Origin: Notamacropus eugenii
Lineage: Eukaryota > Chordata > Mammalia > Diprotodontia > Macropodidae
Length of the DNA stretch: 64,000 nt
Reading direction: 5' to 3'
Assembly (NCBI RefSeq): GCF_028372415.1
Contig: NC_092879.1
Coordinates: 63,118,238 to 63,182,237 of the forward strand
Shown: one piece after another, positions 33,430-45,188 of the stretch
Layout of the letters: each line of letters begins with the position of its first letter
How positions within the stretch are numbered: the first letter of the stretch is position 1
Position numbers and translations under genes: made by a program
The notes under the pieces: generated by a model
Told to the model about the DNA's origin: nothing
The model's input: only the letters and a program-made list of their open reading frames with translations
Databases searched by the model: none

Positions 33430-34365
33430 CGAACACCTTAGACTGCTTCAGTCTTTGCCTCCACCTCTGGCTCCATTACTTCCATCCTCATCCCCGCCAC
33501 CTCTAGCTCCAGTTCTGCCTTGGCCTACATCTTCGGCTCCGGCCCACGTTCCATCCTTTGTGTATCCTTTGCACCTCCAGCTCGGGGTCCATCTCCGTCC
33601 TTTTTGCTGCCACCTCCGACTCGGGCTGCATCTCCCTCGTTTTTGCTGCCACCTCTGACTCCGGCCCCGGCTCCGGCGCCCGTCTCCGGCTCCTGCTCCA
33701 TCCTTTTTGTGGCCCCCTCAGGCTCCGGCTCTGTCTTGTCTTCCAGCTCTGGCTCTGACTCCGTCCTTTTCTCTGCCACCTCTGCCTCTGGTCCCGTCCT
33801 TTTCTCTGTCACCTCCCGCTCCGGCTCCATCGTCTTTTCTTCAGGCTCCCCCTCCACCTTCACCATCGCTTCCTCCATTTTCTCCTTGGCCCTCGCCTCC
33901 TTCTCCACCCTAGTGTTCCTTTCGGCCTTGGCCTTCTTGCCCGTGCTGCTCCCCTCCCTTCTCTGGCTCTCCGTCCTCCTGCTCCTGGTGCTCCTCTCCC
34001 TGCCCATCCACCCCCGCTCCTCCTCCACCACCTCGTCCTCCTCCTCCTCCTCGTCACTACTGTCCTCAGGGTCCTCGTTCTCTTCCTCCTCGTCGTCATT
34101 GTCCTCGTCCCCGTCCTCCTGCCACCCTGTGGCCTCTCCTGGCCTTCCTCGTCGTCGCCGGCCTCTCCCACGTCCTCGGCGCCCCAGGCCTCGTTGGGCT
34201 GCTGCTACTGCTTCTCCTGCTCACCGCCCTCCTCCTCGTCACCCGCCTCCTCATCACCCTCCTCCTCGTCGTCCTTCACCTCCTGCCCCGCAGCGAGCTG
34301 CTCCTCATCACCACCCTCCTGGTCCTCCTCGCTGTCTTCTGCCCCAGCCCCCGCTGCGACCCAGC
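33430..34365. repeat. Strand-asymmetric low-complexity block, open in frame into the retrogene
   Basis: The + strand is pyrimidine-rich with degenerate repeats of about 60 bases (ctccgtcctttttgctgcca-like) at 33580-33800, then cctcctcctcgtc-like runs to 34345. The + frame starting at the ATG at 33520 stays open for 282 codons and joins the GDI ATG at 34366 in frame, giving a Ser/Pro/Leu-rich leader. On the - strand one frame is open from about 34199 down to 33525, starting Arg/Gly-rich, then becoming a run rich in Asp and Glu (about 34115-34015), then Glu/Lys/Arg-rich with repeated TEKRT-like motifs. A second - frame is acidic at 34350-34210 and ends in a tag. Stops need purines on the sense strand, so long open frames are expected here by composition alone. 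I do not call a gene on either strand. Confidence 0.6.
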
Positions 34366-35664
34366 ATGAACCAAGACTACGACGTCATCGTCCTGGGCAC
34401 CGGGCTTAAGGAGTGTGCCCTCGGGAGCCTCCTAGCCCGGCTCGGGAAGAGGGTGCTTCACGTGGAGCGCAGCGCGCAGCGCGGTGGGGACAGCGCCTCT
34501 CTCAGTCCACTCCACGTGGCCTACCACCACTTCGGCGTGCCCTGCTCGCCCCCTGACACCTTGGGCTGCGGGAGCGCCTGGAAGGTGGACCTGCTGCCGA
34601 AGTTCCTCATTGCCAAGGGGCAGCTGGTGAACATCCTGACCCGCCTGGACGCGCTGCGCTTCCTGGACCTCCGCGTGGTGGATGCTGGCTTCCTGTACAA
34701 GAACCACCGCATCCAAAAAGTGCCCGCCACCGAGACCGAGGCCCTGACCTCCGGTCTGTTGGGACTCTTTGAGAAACGCCGGTTCCGCAAGTTCTTCGTG
34801 TACGCCTTGAAATTCAAGGAGCAAGACCCCCGAACCTACAAAGGCGTCGATCTCTGGAAGATGAACTGCCAAGATCTCTTCCAGAGATTCGACTTGGACC
34901 GAGATGTCAGGGACTTTGCAGGACACGCCCTGGCCCTAAGTCTTACCAACGAATATCTGGACCGGCCCTGCCTGGAGACACTGCAGAGGATCCAACTCTA
35001 CACCTCATCGCTGGCCAAGAATGGGAAGAGTCCTTACCTTTACCCGCGATTCGGGATTGGAGAGCTGGCGCAGGCCTTCAGCCGGTTTACCAGCAGCAAA
35101 GGGGGCATTTTCTTAACGAACAAGCCGGTAGAAGAAATACTCATCAGGGACGGCCGGGTGGTGGGCATCAGATTCGAGGGCCGAGTCACAAGGTGCAAGC
35201 AGCTGGTCTGAGATCCCAGCTACGTGCCAGAACGGGTGCGCACGGTGGGCCAAGTCATCAGAGCCATCTGCCTTCTTGGGCACCCCATTAGAAACACCAA
35301 CGGAGCCAACTCGGGACTCATCATCATCCCTGGTGCCCAGACAAACCGCAGTTCGGACATCTACATCTTCCTCACTTCATCAGCCCAGAGCGTGGCACCA
35401 CAGGGCAAGTACATCGCCATCGTGAGCACTGCTGTGGAGAGTAAAGACCCCGAAAAAGAAATCCAGCTGGCTCTGGAGCTCATGGAGCCCATTGAGCAAA
35501 AATTCATTTTTGTAAGTGACCTCCACGTCCCTAGTGACTTGGGGACCAAGAGTCAGATTTTCATCACCAGCAGTTACGATGCCAGTGCCCACTTTGAGAG
35601 TGCCTGCAACGATATAAAGGAGATGTACAGAAAAATGACAGGGTCTGAACTGAAATTTGACTAA
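34366..35664 (+). pseudogene. GDI2 (retrocopy): GDI2-derived intronless retrogene, open except for one TGA
   Basis: RabGDI proteins extract prenylated GDP-bound Rab GTPases from membranes and keep them soluble in the cytosol. This copy begins MNQDYDVIVLGTGL, the family's N-terminal dinucleotide-fold signature. It keeps FEKRRFRKF (135-143), GHALAL (186-191), KSPYLYP (221-227), NKP (252-254), RCKQL (276-280) and [10 protein letters not shown] in the distal half. By hand against human GDI2 from memory, about 59% of residues agree over 431. Diagnostic residues (LFEK, DPRT, EEI, DLGT-SQIF, MTGSE) point to GDI2 and not GDI1. The introns of the parent are all absent, so it is a retrocopy. Codon 282 (35209-35211) is TGA where GDI1/GDI2 have Cys. 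The frame then continues unbroken for 150 codons to TAA at 35662. The parent's last 13 or so residues (MKRKK... tail) are missing. Residue 39, a Tyr needed for Rab binding in GDI1, is Arg here. The ATG has A at -3. It could be a recently disabled retrogene, a polymorphic or sequencing-error stop, or a read-through gene. Confidence 0.85.
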
Positions 35665-35734
35665 AACACTCGACCTTCTTATGGGGGAGAAATTACTAAC
35701 ATGCTACAAAAGTAGGAGAAATTTGGACCTGAGA

Positions 35735-35740
35735 AATAAA
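35735..35740 (+). terminator. Polyadenylation signal AATAAA
   Basis: A canonical AATAAA lies 71 bases after the retrogene TAA, followed within 50 bases by a tgtcgtgtattc T/G-rich stretch at 35772-35785. No A-rich retroposition tail is visible after it, which suits an old insertion or a captured local signal. Confidence 0.6.
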
Positions 35741-35785
35741 GCAGCTCCCCCTGGGAAACATCATGGAAATCTGTCGTGTATTCAT

Positions 35786-37495
35786 GCTTTTCTTTTTCTC
35801 TTTCAAGAGTTGGAGTGAATGACATATCCTCTTCTCCAACTCCCCATCTCTCCAACCCCTCGTCCCTTAGAAGGGATGCCTAGTCCCAATCCTGCCCCAA
35901 AGTGTGTGAAAACTCTTTCAGGACCTGTTGAATTCTAATTTACAGTAAAAGAGAGTCTTTTATGTTTTATCCATTAATATAGTGGGTAAAAAGTTCCAGG
36001 ACTTGGAGTGTGGAAAATTACATCAAATTCCTCTCCTAAAACATGTCAGCCTCTCAGCCTTCCAGTACCTCATATGCATGAGATAATGATTCTTTGAAAG
36101 ATTGAAGTAATACTTAACCAGTAATTAACAAACTTAACCAGTAATTAGTAAACTTAACCAGTAAATTAATAAAAAAATTATTTAATCTTTAATTTCTTCC
36201 TTTAAAAAAAGTCATATTATGAAAGGTAGAATGGTGTTCAGTATGGTCAGATTACTCATATATGTTGTTCAACTTAACTATATCCCTTTTTTCTATTCCA
36301 AAAAAATACCCCTAGTCTCTGAGTTTGAATCCCTTGGGGCTTGGGCACTTGTTCCGTTCCCCTTCCTAAGCCTCTCCTCAGCTTTAAAATAAGAAGATTG
36401 GGCTAGTCTTCCACTGAACATTCTGAAACTTAAACTGTCTCATTCAACTGAAGATGTCCTTCCTTTTCTGGACCTCTGGGTTGAGGTGATATCACTTTGC
36501 TATGACACCTAGTAGTGTCAGAGGCAGGATTCAATCCCAGATTACTCCATGTTCACCATGACGCCTAAGGATATATGAGGAAAATCTGCATGAGATGGTT
36601 TCACAGTATTAAAAAGGCCACACAGACTCAAAGATCTAGACATAAAATTCTATAGCGTACATGTGAGCAATAACTCCAACACTCATATCCTTCATGAATA
36701 ACATAGGAGCATAAGCCATCAAATGTAGAAGGGAACTTGTCGCTTCTGTCTCTCCACTTTTAAAATATTTGGTTTTGTTTTGGAATCCAGACCTGTGATC
36801 TCCCCAGCACAGGGTAATCCCAGGAATTTGGACTGCTAAAGCAGAAAGTAACATATTAGAAAGTTACCCATAGTCATGCAGCTCTCTCTTCCTGATGCAC
36901 AGATTGCCTCCTTATCTGCCTTGCCACACTCCTTCTTATTTCCACAGGAGAACGTCAGAGCCCAGAGAAAGGAAACAATTTTCCCATTGTCATCCAGTAG
37001 TTCAAGAATGAGATACCAGGTTTCTTGGCTCTCAGTGCAGTGGGCTTTTCATGTAACTGAAGTTCCCACATAAATTATATATTTGGAGGTGTAAGTTCCC
37101 ATCCTGTTTGTCTGCAGATATCTAAAGTCATTAATATTGCATATAGCTGAGAGCGGCCTCTAAATGGAGGCCCTTAAAAGAGTACTTTTTGAAAACTTAG
37201 ACATATTATGCTTGTTTTTTGTGCTGTGTTTCAAAGAATACCAGTGACATCACGGGATGATATCTTGACTACAGTGTGAATTGGATTCAAGTGAGGCAGA
37301 GCTGCATAAAGTCATCAGTCTCATTCTGTCTTCCTGAGTCCTTGAAGTCCAGCAGCTAGACAAGGGGAGAAGGGAAGGATAAACAGGAGGGGGACATGTA
37401 TATTTTAAGTGAGGAATTCACCTATTGCAAATATACTGAATTCTTTAATGACCAAGAGAACCTTTCCAAGTTTTTACGACACAACGAGATGACAT
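35786..37495. other. AT-rich spacer with SINE relics, no gene seen
   Basis: Two reverse-oriented MIR/MAR relics are visible: 36475-36580 (cctagtagtgtcagaggcag, gattcaatcccag) and 36950-37065 (gagcccagagaaaggaaaca, cccattgtcatccag, gagataccaggtttcttggc). Composition is clearly more AT-rich than either flank. No convincing open frame or RNA gene was found. Confidence 0.55.
36112..36170 (+). repeat. Short tandem repeat of about 20 bp, three copies
   Basis: The motif acttaaccagtaatta is repeated three times with small changes, ending in an A-rich run. Confidence 0.85.
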
Positions 37496-40400
37496 GAGAG
37501 TAATTTTCACGTGTTTGAGTGAATCAATTCTGGTTGGATTTGGTCCAAACATGCACAGATTTTGACCCTGACACATAGTTTCTTGGTAATTTGTCCTAAT
37601 TCTGCTGTGCTTTTCCACCAATGAAATTTCTCAGGTCTACAAGGTTGGTGGATGGAAGTAAAGGAATCTGGCCCAGAGTGAAATGAAGGCCCCATACTGT
37701 GAAGTTCTGTCCAGTGGAAGAGATTTTATGGAACTTTCTCTTTCTCTTTGCCTGTGTCTAGATGTCAGGTCATTCTCCTACCACTGCTGCTATACAGGTA
37801 GGCAGTGGCATTGTCCTGAGCAGATTTCCTGTGAAGGGAAAGTGTTCTGCTCTCTCTCCTAGGGGCCATCCCAGAGTCTTCTAATGTGATTGATTCAATT
37901 CTGAGTGCATGTGGGTGTACATCCCGAGTTTTCATCACAGACGTCTAGTTTGGTGGTATCTTGTCCACATTCTGCTGTGCTTTTCCACCACTGCAGTTTC
38001 AAGGGTCTGAAACATGTTAGTGGATTGAGGTGAGGGAATCTATCTTGCAATGGAGGCCACCTACTGTGACTTTCCATCTGGAGGAAGTGATTTTGCGAAA
38101 CTTTTTCATTCTTGTGCCTGGTCTTTAAACTTCAAGACATTCTCCTGCCTCAGCTCCATCCAGGTATGGGGTGGCATTGTCCTGAGTAGTCATGCTTGGG
38201 GTGGATAAAGCTCTGTATTCTCAGCAATAGGCCAACCCAGACAGTGCTACCGTGCATGCTTAAATTCTGGCTGCATTTGGGTTCTACATGCCAAATTTTA
38301 TTCCCTGTACCACAGTTTGGTAGTAAATTGTCCTCATTCTTGTGGGCATAACCAGGATTGCAGCTCTGCCGGTCTGCAGAGTTTCAGTGGATTCATGTGA
38401 GGCATTCTGCCTCAGAGGGACTTGCACGCCCCCCTGCTGTTCAGACCTGTCCAAAGGATAGGCTTTTGTGGAGGATTCTCCTTCTTTTGCTTGGGTCTAG
38501 ACTTTGGGACAGTTTCCTGCCCTTGCTGATTTCCAGGTCTGCAGGTGCTTGTCCTCAACTGACATCAAGTGAGTGGAAAGATGTCTGCTCTTTGTGCTAG
38601 AGTCCATCCTATAGTCTTCTAATGTAAATGATTCCATTCAGAGTACATTTGGGTGTACATACAGAGTTTTCATCCCAGATGATTACTTCGGTGGTATTTT
38701 GTCCACATTCAGCTGTACTTTGTCACCATTGCCATTTCCAAGGTCTGCAACCTGGTGGTGGATTGAGGTGAGGGAAGCTGGCCTACCTTGGAATAGAGGC
38801 CCCCTACTGTGATGTTTTTCTGGGGGCAGGAATTTTGTGGAATTTTCTCTTTTTCTTGGCTGGTCTTTACAGTTCAGGTCATTGTCCTCCTTTAGCTCCC
38901 TCCAAGTATGACTTGAAATTACCCTGAGCACACATGCTAGGGGTGGAATAACTTCTGATTACTCTTCAATAGGCCATCCCAGACTGTGCTTCAGTACATA
39001 CACTAATTCTGGTTGCATTTGGGCTCCCCATGCCAAATTTTCTTCACTGTACCATAGTTTCATGGTACTTTGTCTTCATACTTGTGAGCTTTTCCATGAC
39101 TGGAGTTTCTAAGGTCTTCAGAGTATCCATGGATTGATATGGCAGATTCTGGCGCAGAGGGTAATGTAGACCTACCTGTTGTACAGCACTGTCCCAAGGA
39201 TAGGCTTTTGTGGAGTGTTTTCCTTCTCTTGGCCTGGGTCTAGATTTCGAACAGTTTCCCATAGCTGCTGCTTTCCAGGTATGAAGGGGCATTGTCCTGA
39301 GCCGACATGCAGTGAGTGGAAAGATGTGCTCTCTCTGCTAGAGGCCATCCCAGACCCTGCTACTGCACATGCCTCAATTCTGGCTGCATTTGGGGTGTAC
39401 ATGCTGAATTCTATTCCCTGCCTCAGTTTGGTGTTATTTTTTTCCTCATTCTTCTGGGCATTTTCACGTTTGGAGTATCTAAGGTCTGCCGAGCGTCCTT
39501 GGATTGATATGTTGGATTCTGACTCAGAGGGTAATATTGGCCCCCCTGATGTGCAGGCCACTCCCAAGGATAACCATTTGTAGAGGATTCTCCTTTGCAT
39601 TGACTGGGTCTAGGTTTTGGGAGAGTTTTCTGCTATTGCTTCTTTCCAGGTATGTAGGGCCATTGTCCTGAGCCGACATGCCCTGAGTAGAAAGTTTTCT
39701 GCTCTGTCTCTTAGAGATGATCCCAAGGTTTTCTAACGTGAATGATTCAATTTTGAGAGCATTTTGGTATACATAGTGAGTTTTCATCCCAAATACCTAG
39801 TTCAGTGGCATTTTTTCCACTTTCTGCTGTGCTTTTCCAAGACCTTTTCAAAGTTCTGGAATGTGGTGGTGGATTAATGTTAGGGAATTTGGCCTACTTT
39901 GAAATGAAAGTTCCTTACTGTGATGTTCCTTCAGAAGGAAGGGATTTTGTGGAACTTTCTCTTTTTCTTGGCTGGTCTTTAGAATTCATATCACTCTCCT
40001 GCCTCAGCTCCATTCATGTATGGGTTGGCACTGTCCTGAGCAGACATGCTAGGAGTGAAAAAAGGTCTGGTTTCTCTAAAATAGGCCTTCCCAGACCATA
40101 CTACCACACATGATTTAATTCTGGCTGCATTTGGACTCTACATGCTGAGTTTTCTTCCCTGTACCATAGTTTGGCGGTACTTTGTCCTCATTCTTGTGAT
40201 TTTTTTCATGATTGGAGTGTGGCAGGTTTGCAGAGCTTTTGCATTCCTATGATGGATTCTGCCGCCCAAGGTTTTGTATGTCCCCTGCTGTGCAGACCTG
40301 TCCCAAGGATAGGCTTTTGTGCAGGATTATCCTTCTCTGTCACTAGATCTAGATATCGGTACAATTTCTTATAGCTGCTGCTTTCCAGGTATGCAGAGGA

Positions 40401-41967
40401 ATTGTACTGAGCCTACATGCAGTGAGTGGAAAGATTTCTGCTCTCTCTGATAGAAGCCATCCCAGAATCCTAATGTGAATATTTCAATTCTGAGTGCATT
40501 TCTGTGTACAGTGTGAGCCTACTTCCATGGCATTTTGTCCACGTTCTGATGTCCTTTTACACCATTCCCTTTTCGGAGTTCTGCAATGTGATGGTACATT
40601 GAGGTGAGGGAATCTGGCCTATCTTGAAATGGAGGTCCCTTACTGTGACGTTCCTTCAGGAGGAAGGGATTTTGTGGAACTTTCTCTTTTTCCTTCCTGG
40701 TCTTTAGTCTTCAGGTCATTCTCCTGCATAAACTCCATCCAGGTATTGGTTGGAATTGCCCTGAATAGACATGGTAGGAGTGAAAAAAGTTCTGGTTTCT
40801 CTAAAATAAGCCATCCCATACCATGCTACAGTGCGTGCTTTAATTCTGCCTGCATTTGGCCTCTACATTCTGAATTTTCTTCCCTGGTGGATAGTTTGAT
40901 GGTACTTTGACCTCATTCTTGTGGATTTATGCACTACTGGAATTTCAAAGGTCTGCAGAGTGTCAGTGGATAAATGTGAAGCATTTTGGGTCAGTGTTTT
41001 TTAGGCCCCCTGCAGTGCAGAAGAGTTCCAAGTGTAGATTTTGGGGAGGAATCTCCTCCTTGCGTGTGTTTAGATTTCATGGCAGTTTTCTGATGCTGTT
41101 GCTATCCATGTATGCTTTGGCACTGACCTGATCTCACATTCTATAAGTGGAAAGAGTTCTCCTTTCTCTGCTATAGGCCATTCTAGACCGTGCTACTGTG
41201 TATGCAAAAGTTTCAGGTCCCTTGGTGTTGTACATGGGGAGTTCCATTTCCTGGCACATAGTGTGGTGGTATGTTTTCCTCATTCTTCTGGGAATTTCCA
41301 CCTTTGTAGTATCTAAGGTCTGCACAGCATCCTTAGATTGATATGTCAGATTCTGGGCAAGAGGGTAAATTGGACCACCTGCTGTGCAGGCCTCTCCCAA
41401 GGATATGCTTTTGTGGAGGATTCTCCTTATGGTTAACTGGGTCTACATTTCAGGACAGTTTCCTAATACTGCTTCTTTTGAGGTATGCAGGGGCATTATC
41501 CTGACCCTATGTACAGTGAGTTGAAGGATTTCTGCTCTTTGTGTAAGAGGCCATCCCGGAGTCTTCTAATGTGAATGATTCAATTCTGAGTGCATGTGAG
41601 TGTACATTGTGAGTGTTCATTCCAGCCACCCAGTTCAGTGTCATTTTCGCTGCTTTCTGTTGTGCTTTTCTACCATTGCCATTTGCAAACTCTGCAAGCT
41701 GGTGGTGGATTGAGGTGAGGGAATCTGCCCTATTTGAAATGGAGGTTCCCTGCTATGACTTTCTGTGCCCAGGAACGGATGTTGCGGAGCATTCTCTTTT
41801 CCTTGGCGAGTGTTTAGAGTCCAAGTCATTCTCCTTCCTCAGGTCCATCCAGGTACGGAGTGTCATTGTCCTGAGGAGACATGCTAGAAGTGGACAAAGT
41901 TCTGCTTTCTCTGAAATACGCCATCCCAGACAATGCAATGGTGCACGTTTTAATTGTAGCACCATTT

Positions 41968-42886
41968 GGCTTCTACATGCGGAATTTTCTTTCCTGTCTG
42001 ATAGTTTGGTAGTTCTTTATCCTCATTCTTCTGGGATTTTCCATGATTGTAGTTATTCCGCTCTCCAGAGTGTTGGTTGGATTCAAGTTAGAGATTCTGC
42101 TCCAGGGGGTTTTGAAGGCCCCCTGCAGTGCAGACCACTCACAAGTATAGGCGTTTGTGCAGGATCCTCCCTTTCTTTGCCTGGGTCTAGATTTTGGGAG
42201 AATTTCCTATAGGTACTTCTTTTCCGGAATGCAGGGGCATTGTACAGAGCAACATGAAGTGAATGGAAAGGTTTCTGCTCTCTCTGTTAGAGGCCATGAA
42301 AAATCTTATAATGGAAATGATTCAATTCTGGCTACATTTCGATTGTACATGCAGAGTTCTCATCCTAGACACTTAGTGCGGTGGTATTTTGTCCATGTTC
42401 TGCTATGCTTTTGACTCATTGCAGGATCGGAGGTCTGTAAGTTGTTCATGGATTGAAGTGAGTGAATCCAGCCTAGATTGCATTAGAGATACCCTACTGT
42501 GACTTTTCTTCCTGAGGAAGGGATTTGGTGCAACTTTCTCTTGTTCTTGCCTGTTCCATAGTCTTCAAGGCATTGTCCTGTCCCATCTCAATTGAGGTAT
42601 GGGGTGGCATTATTCAAAGTAGACATGCTAAGGGTGGAAAAAGTTCTCCTTTCTCTGCAATGCACCATACTAGATGATGCTACAGTGCATCCATTAATTC
42701 TGGTTCTATTTAGACTGAACATGCTGGGTTTTCTTCCCTAGCGCATAGTTAGGTGGGATTTGGACCTGATTCTTGTGTGTTTTTCCACAATTGGAGTTTC
42801 GGTAGTGTGCAAAGGATCTGTGAATTCATGTGAGGACTTCTGGCCCATAGTGTTTTCTAGTCCCCCCTGTTGTGCAGAACTGTTCC
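41968..42886 (+). repeat. Recently duplicated block in the satellite, first copy
   Basis: About 918 bases nearly identical to 44270-45188 (offset about 2302, close to six monomers). Both contain ttattccgctctccagagtg, gcaggatcggaggtctgtaa, gattgcattagagataccct and gcaaaggatctgtg. Apart from a patch near 42095-42175 they differ at only a few percent of sites. Confidence 0.88.
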
Positions 42887-44269
42887 AAGGGTAGCCTTTT
42901 GTGGGGGATTCTACTTCTCTTTGTCTGGGTCTAGATCTCAGGACAGTTTCCTGTAGCTGCTGATTTCCAGGTATGCAGGGATATTATCCTGAGCTGACAT
43001 ACAGGAAGTGGAAAGATTTCTGCTCTCTCCGCTAGAGGGCATCCCAGACCCTGCTACTGTGGGTGCTTCAATTCTGACAGCATATGGATTGTACCTGTCG
43101 AGATCTCACCAATGTTGCATTGTTTGGAGGTATTTGGTCCTCATTCTTGTGGTCCTTTCCATGACTGGAGATTCGAAGGTCCATAGTGTATCCTTCGACT
43201 GATATGTTTGTTTCTGCCCCTGAGGGTAATGTAGGCCCCCCGCTGTAGTGCAGAAGTCTTCCAAGGACAGACTTTTCTGGAGGACTCTCCTTCTCTATGC
43301 CTGGGCCTAGATCTAGGGATAGTTTCCTATAGCTGCTGATTTCCAAGTATGCAGGGGCATTGTCCTGAGCCAACATTCAGTGAGTGGAAAGATGTGCTCT
43401 CTCTGCTAGAGCCCATGGCAGAGTCTTCTACTGTGAAGGATTCAATTCTGGCTGCATTTGGTTGTACATTCAGAGCTTTCATTCCAGATGCCTTCTTTGG
43501 TGTTATTTTGTCCACATTCTCCTGTGCTTTTGCACCATTGCCGTTTCAAATGTCTGCAACGTGTTGGTGGTTTGAGGTGAGGGAATCTACACTACCTTGA
43601 AATGGAGGCCCCCTACTGGGACATTCCTTGTGGAAGAAGGGATTTGGTGAAACTATCTCTTTTTCTTGGCTAGTCCTAAGACTTGAGGTCTTTCTCCTGT
43701 CTCAGCTCAGGCGTTTGGGCAGGATTCTCCTTTTCTTTGCCTGGATCGAGATTTTCGGAGAGTTTCCTGTAGCTTATGATTTTCTGGTGTGCAGGGGCAT
43801 TGTCATGAGCCAACATGAGGTGAGGGGAAAGACTTCTGCTCTCTCTGCTAGAGGCCACCCAGAATCTTCTAATGTGAATGATACAATTATGGCTGCCTTG
43901 GGGTGTACATCCAGAGTTTTCATCCCAGATGCCTAGATCAGTGGTATGTTGTCCACATTCTGCTGTCGTGTTCCACCATGGCAGTTGCAAAGATCTGTGA
44001 TGTGTTGGAGGATTCAGATAAGGGACTCTAGCCTTGCTTGTAGTGGAGGCCCCCTACAGTGACACTCAATCTTCAGGAAGGGATTTTGTAGGACTTTCTC
44101 TTTTTCTTGCTAGTCCTAAGACTTCAGGTCATTCTCCTGCCTCAGGTCCATTCACTTATATGGTGGCTTTGTCCTGAGTAGACATGCTAGGGGTGGAAAA
44201 TCTTCTGATTTCTCTGAAATAGACTATCTCAGATAGTGCTACAATGCATATTTTAATTCTGGTGGCACT

Positions 44270-45188
44270 GGGCTTCTACATGCCGAATTTTCTTTCCTGT
44301 CTGATAGTTTGGTAGTTCTTTATCCTCATTCTTCTGGGATTTTCCATGATTGTAGTTATTCCGCTCTCCAGAGTGTTGGTTGGATTCAAGTTAGGGATAC
44401 TGCTCCAGGAGGTTGTGAAGGCCCCCTGCTGTGCAGACCACCCACAAGTATAGGCTTTTGTGCAGGATTCTCCTTTTCTTTGCCTGGGTCTAGATTTTGG
44501 GAGAATTTCCTATAGGTACTTCTTTTCCGGAATGCAGAGGCATTGTACAGAGCAACATGAAGTGAATGGAAAGGTTTCTGCTCTCTCTGTTAGAGGCCAT
44601 GAAAAAATCTTATAATGGGAATGATTCAATTCTGCCTGCATTTCAATGTACATGCAGAGTTTTCATCCTAGACACTTAGTGCGGTGGTATTTTGTCCATG
44701 TTCTGCTATGCTTTTGACTCATTGCAGGATCGGAGGTCTGTAAGTTGTTCATGGATTGAAGTGAGTGAATCCAGCCTAGATTGCATTAGAGATACCCTAC
44801 TGTGACTTTTCTTCCTGAGGAAGGGATTTTGTGCAACTTTCTCTTTTTCTTGCCTGTTCCATAGTCTTCAAGACATTGTCCTGTCCCATCTCAATTGAGG
44901 TATGGGGTGGCATTATTCAAAGTAGACATGCTAAGGGTGGAAAAAGTTCTCCTTTCTCTGCAATGCACCATACTAGATGATGCTACAGTGCATCCATTAA
45001 TTCTGGTTCTATTTAGACTGAACATGCTGGGTTTTCTTCCCTAGCGCATAGTTAGGTGGGATTTGGACCTGATTCTTGTGTGTTTTTCCACAATTGGAGT
45101 TTTGGTAGTGTGCAAAGGATCTGTGGATTCATGTGAGGACTTCTGGCCCATAGTGTTTTCTAGTCCCCCCTGCTGTGCAGAACTGTCA
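44270..45188 (+). repeat. Recently duplicated block in the satellite, second copy
   Basis: The partner of 41968-42886. Sequences left and right of the pair diverge at once, so the duplicated block is bounded and does not follow monomer borders. Confidence 0.88.

Noticed and set aside
33860-34171. An Arg/Thr-rich 103-codon - frame
   Set aside because: It is an alternative frame of the purine-rich block, with monotonous composition and no recognisable motif.
34432-34926. Antisense frames of 98 and 164 codons over the GDI2 retrogene
   Set aside because: They are shadows of a GC-rich sense coding frame; no family resemblance.
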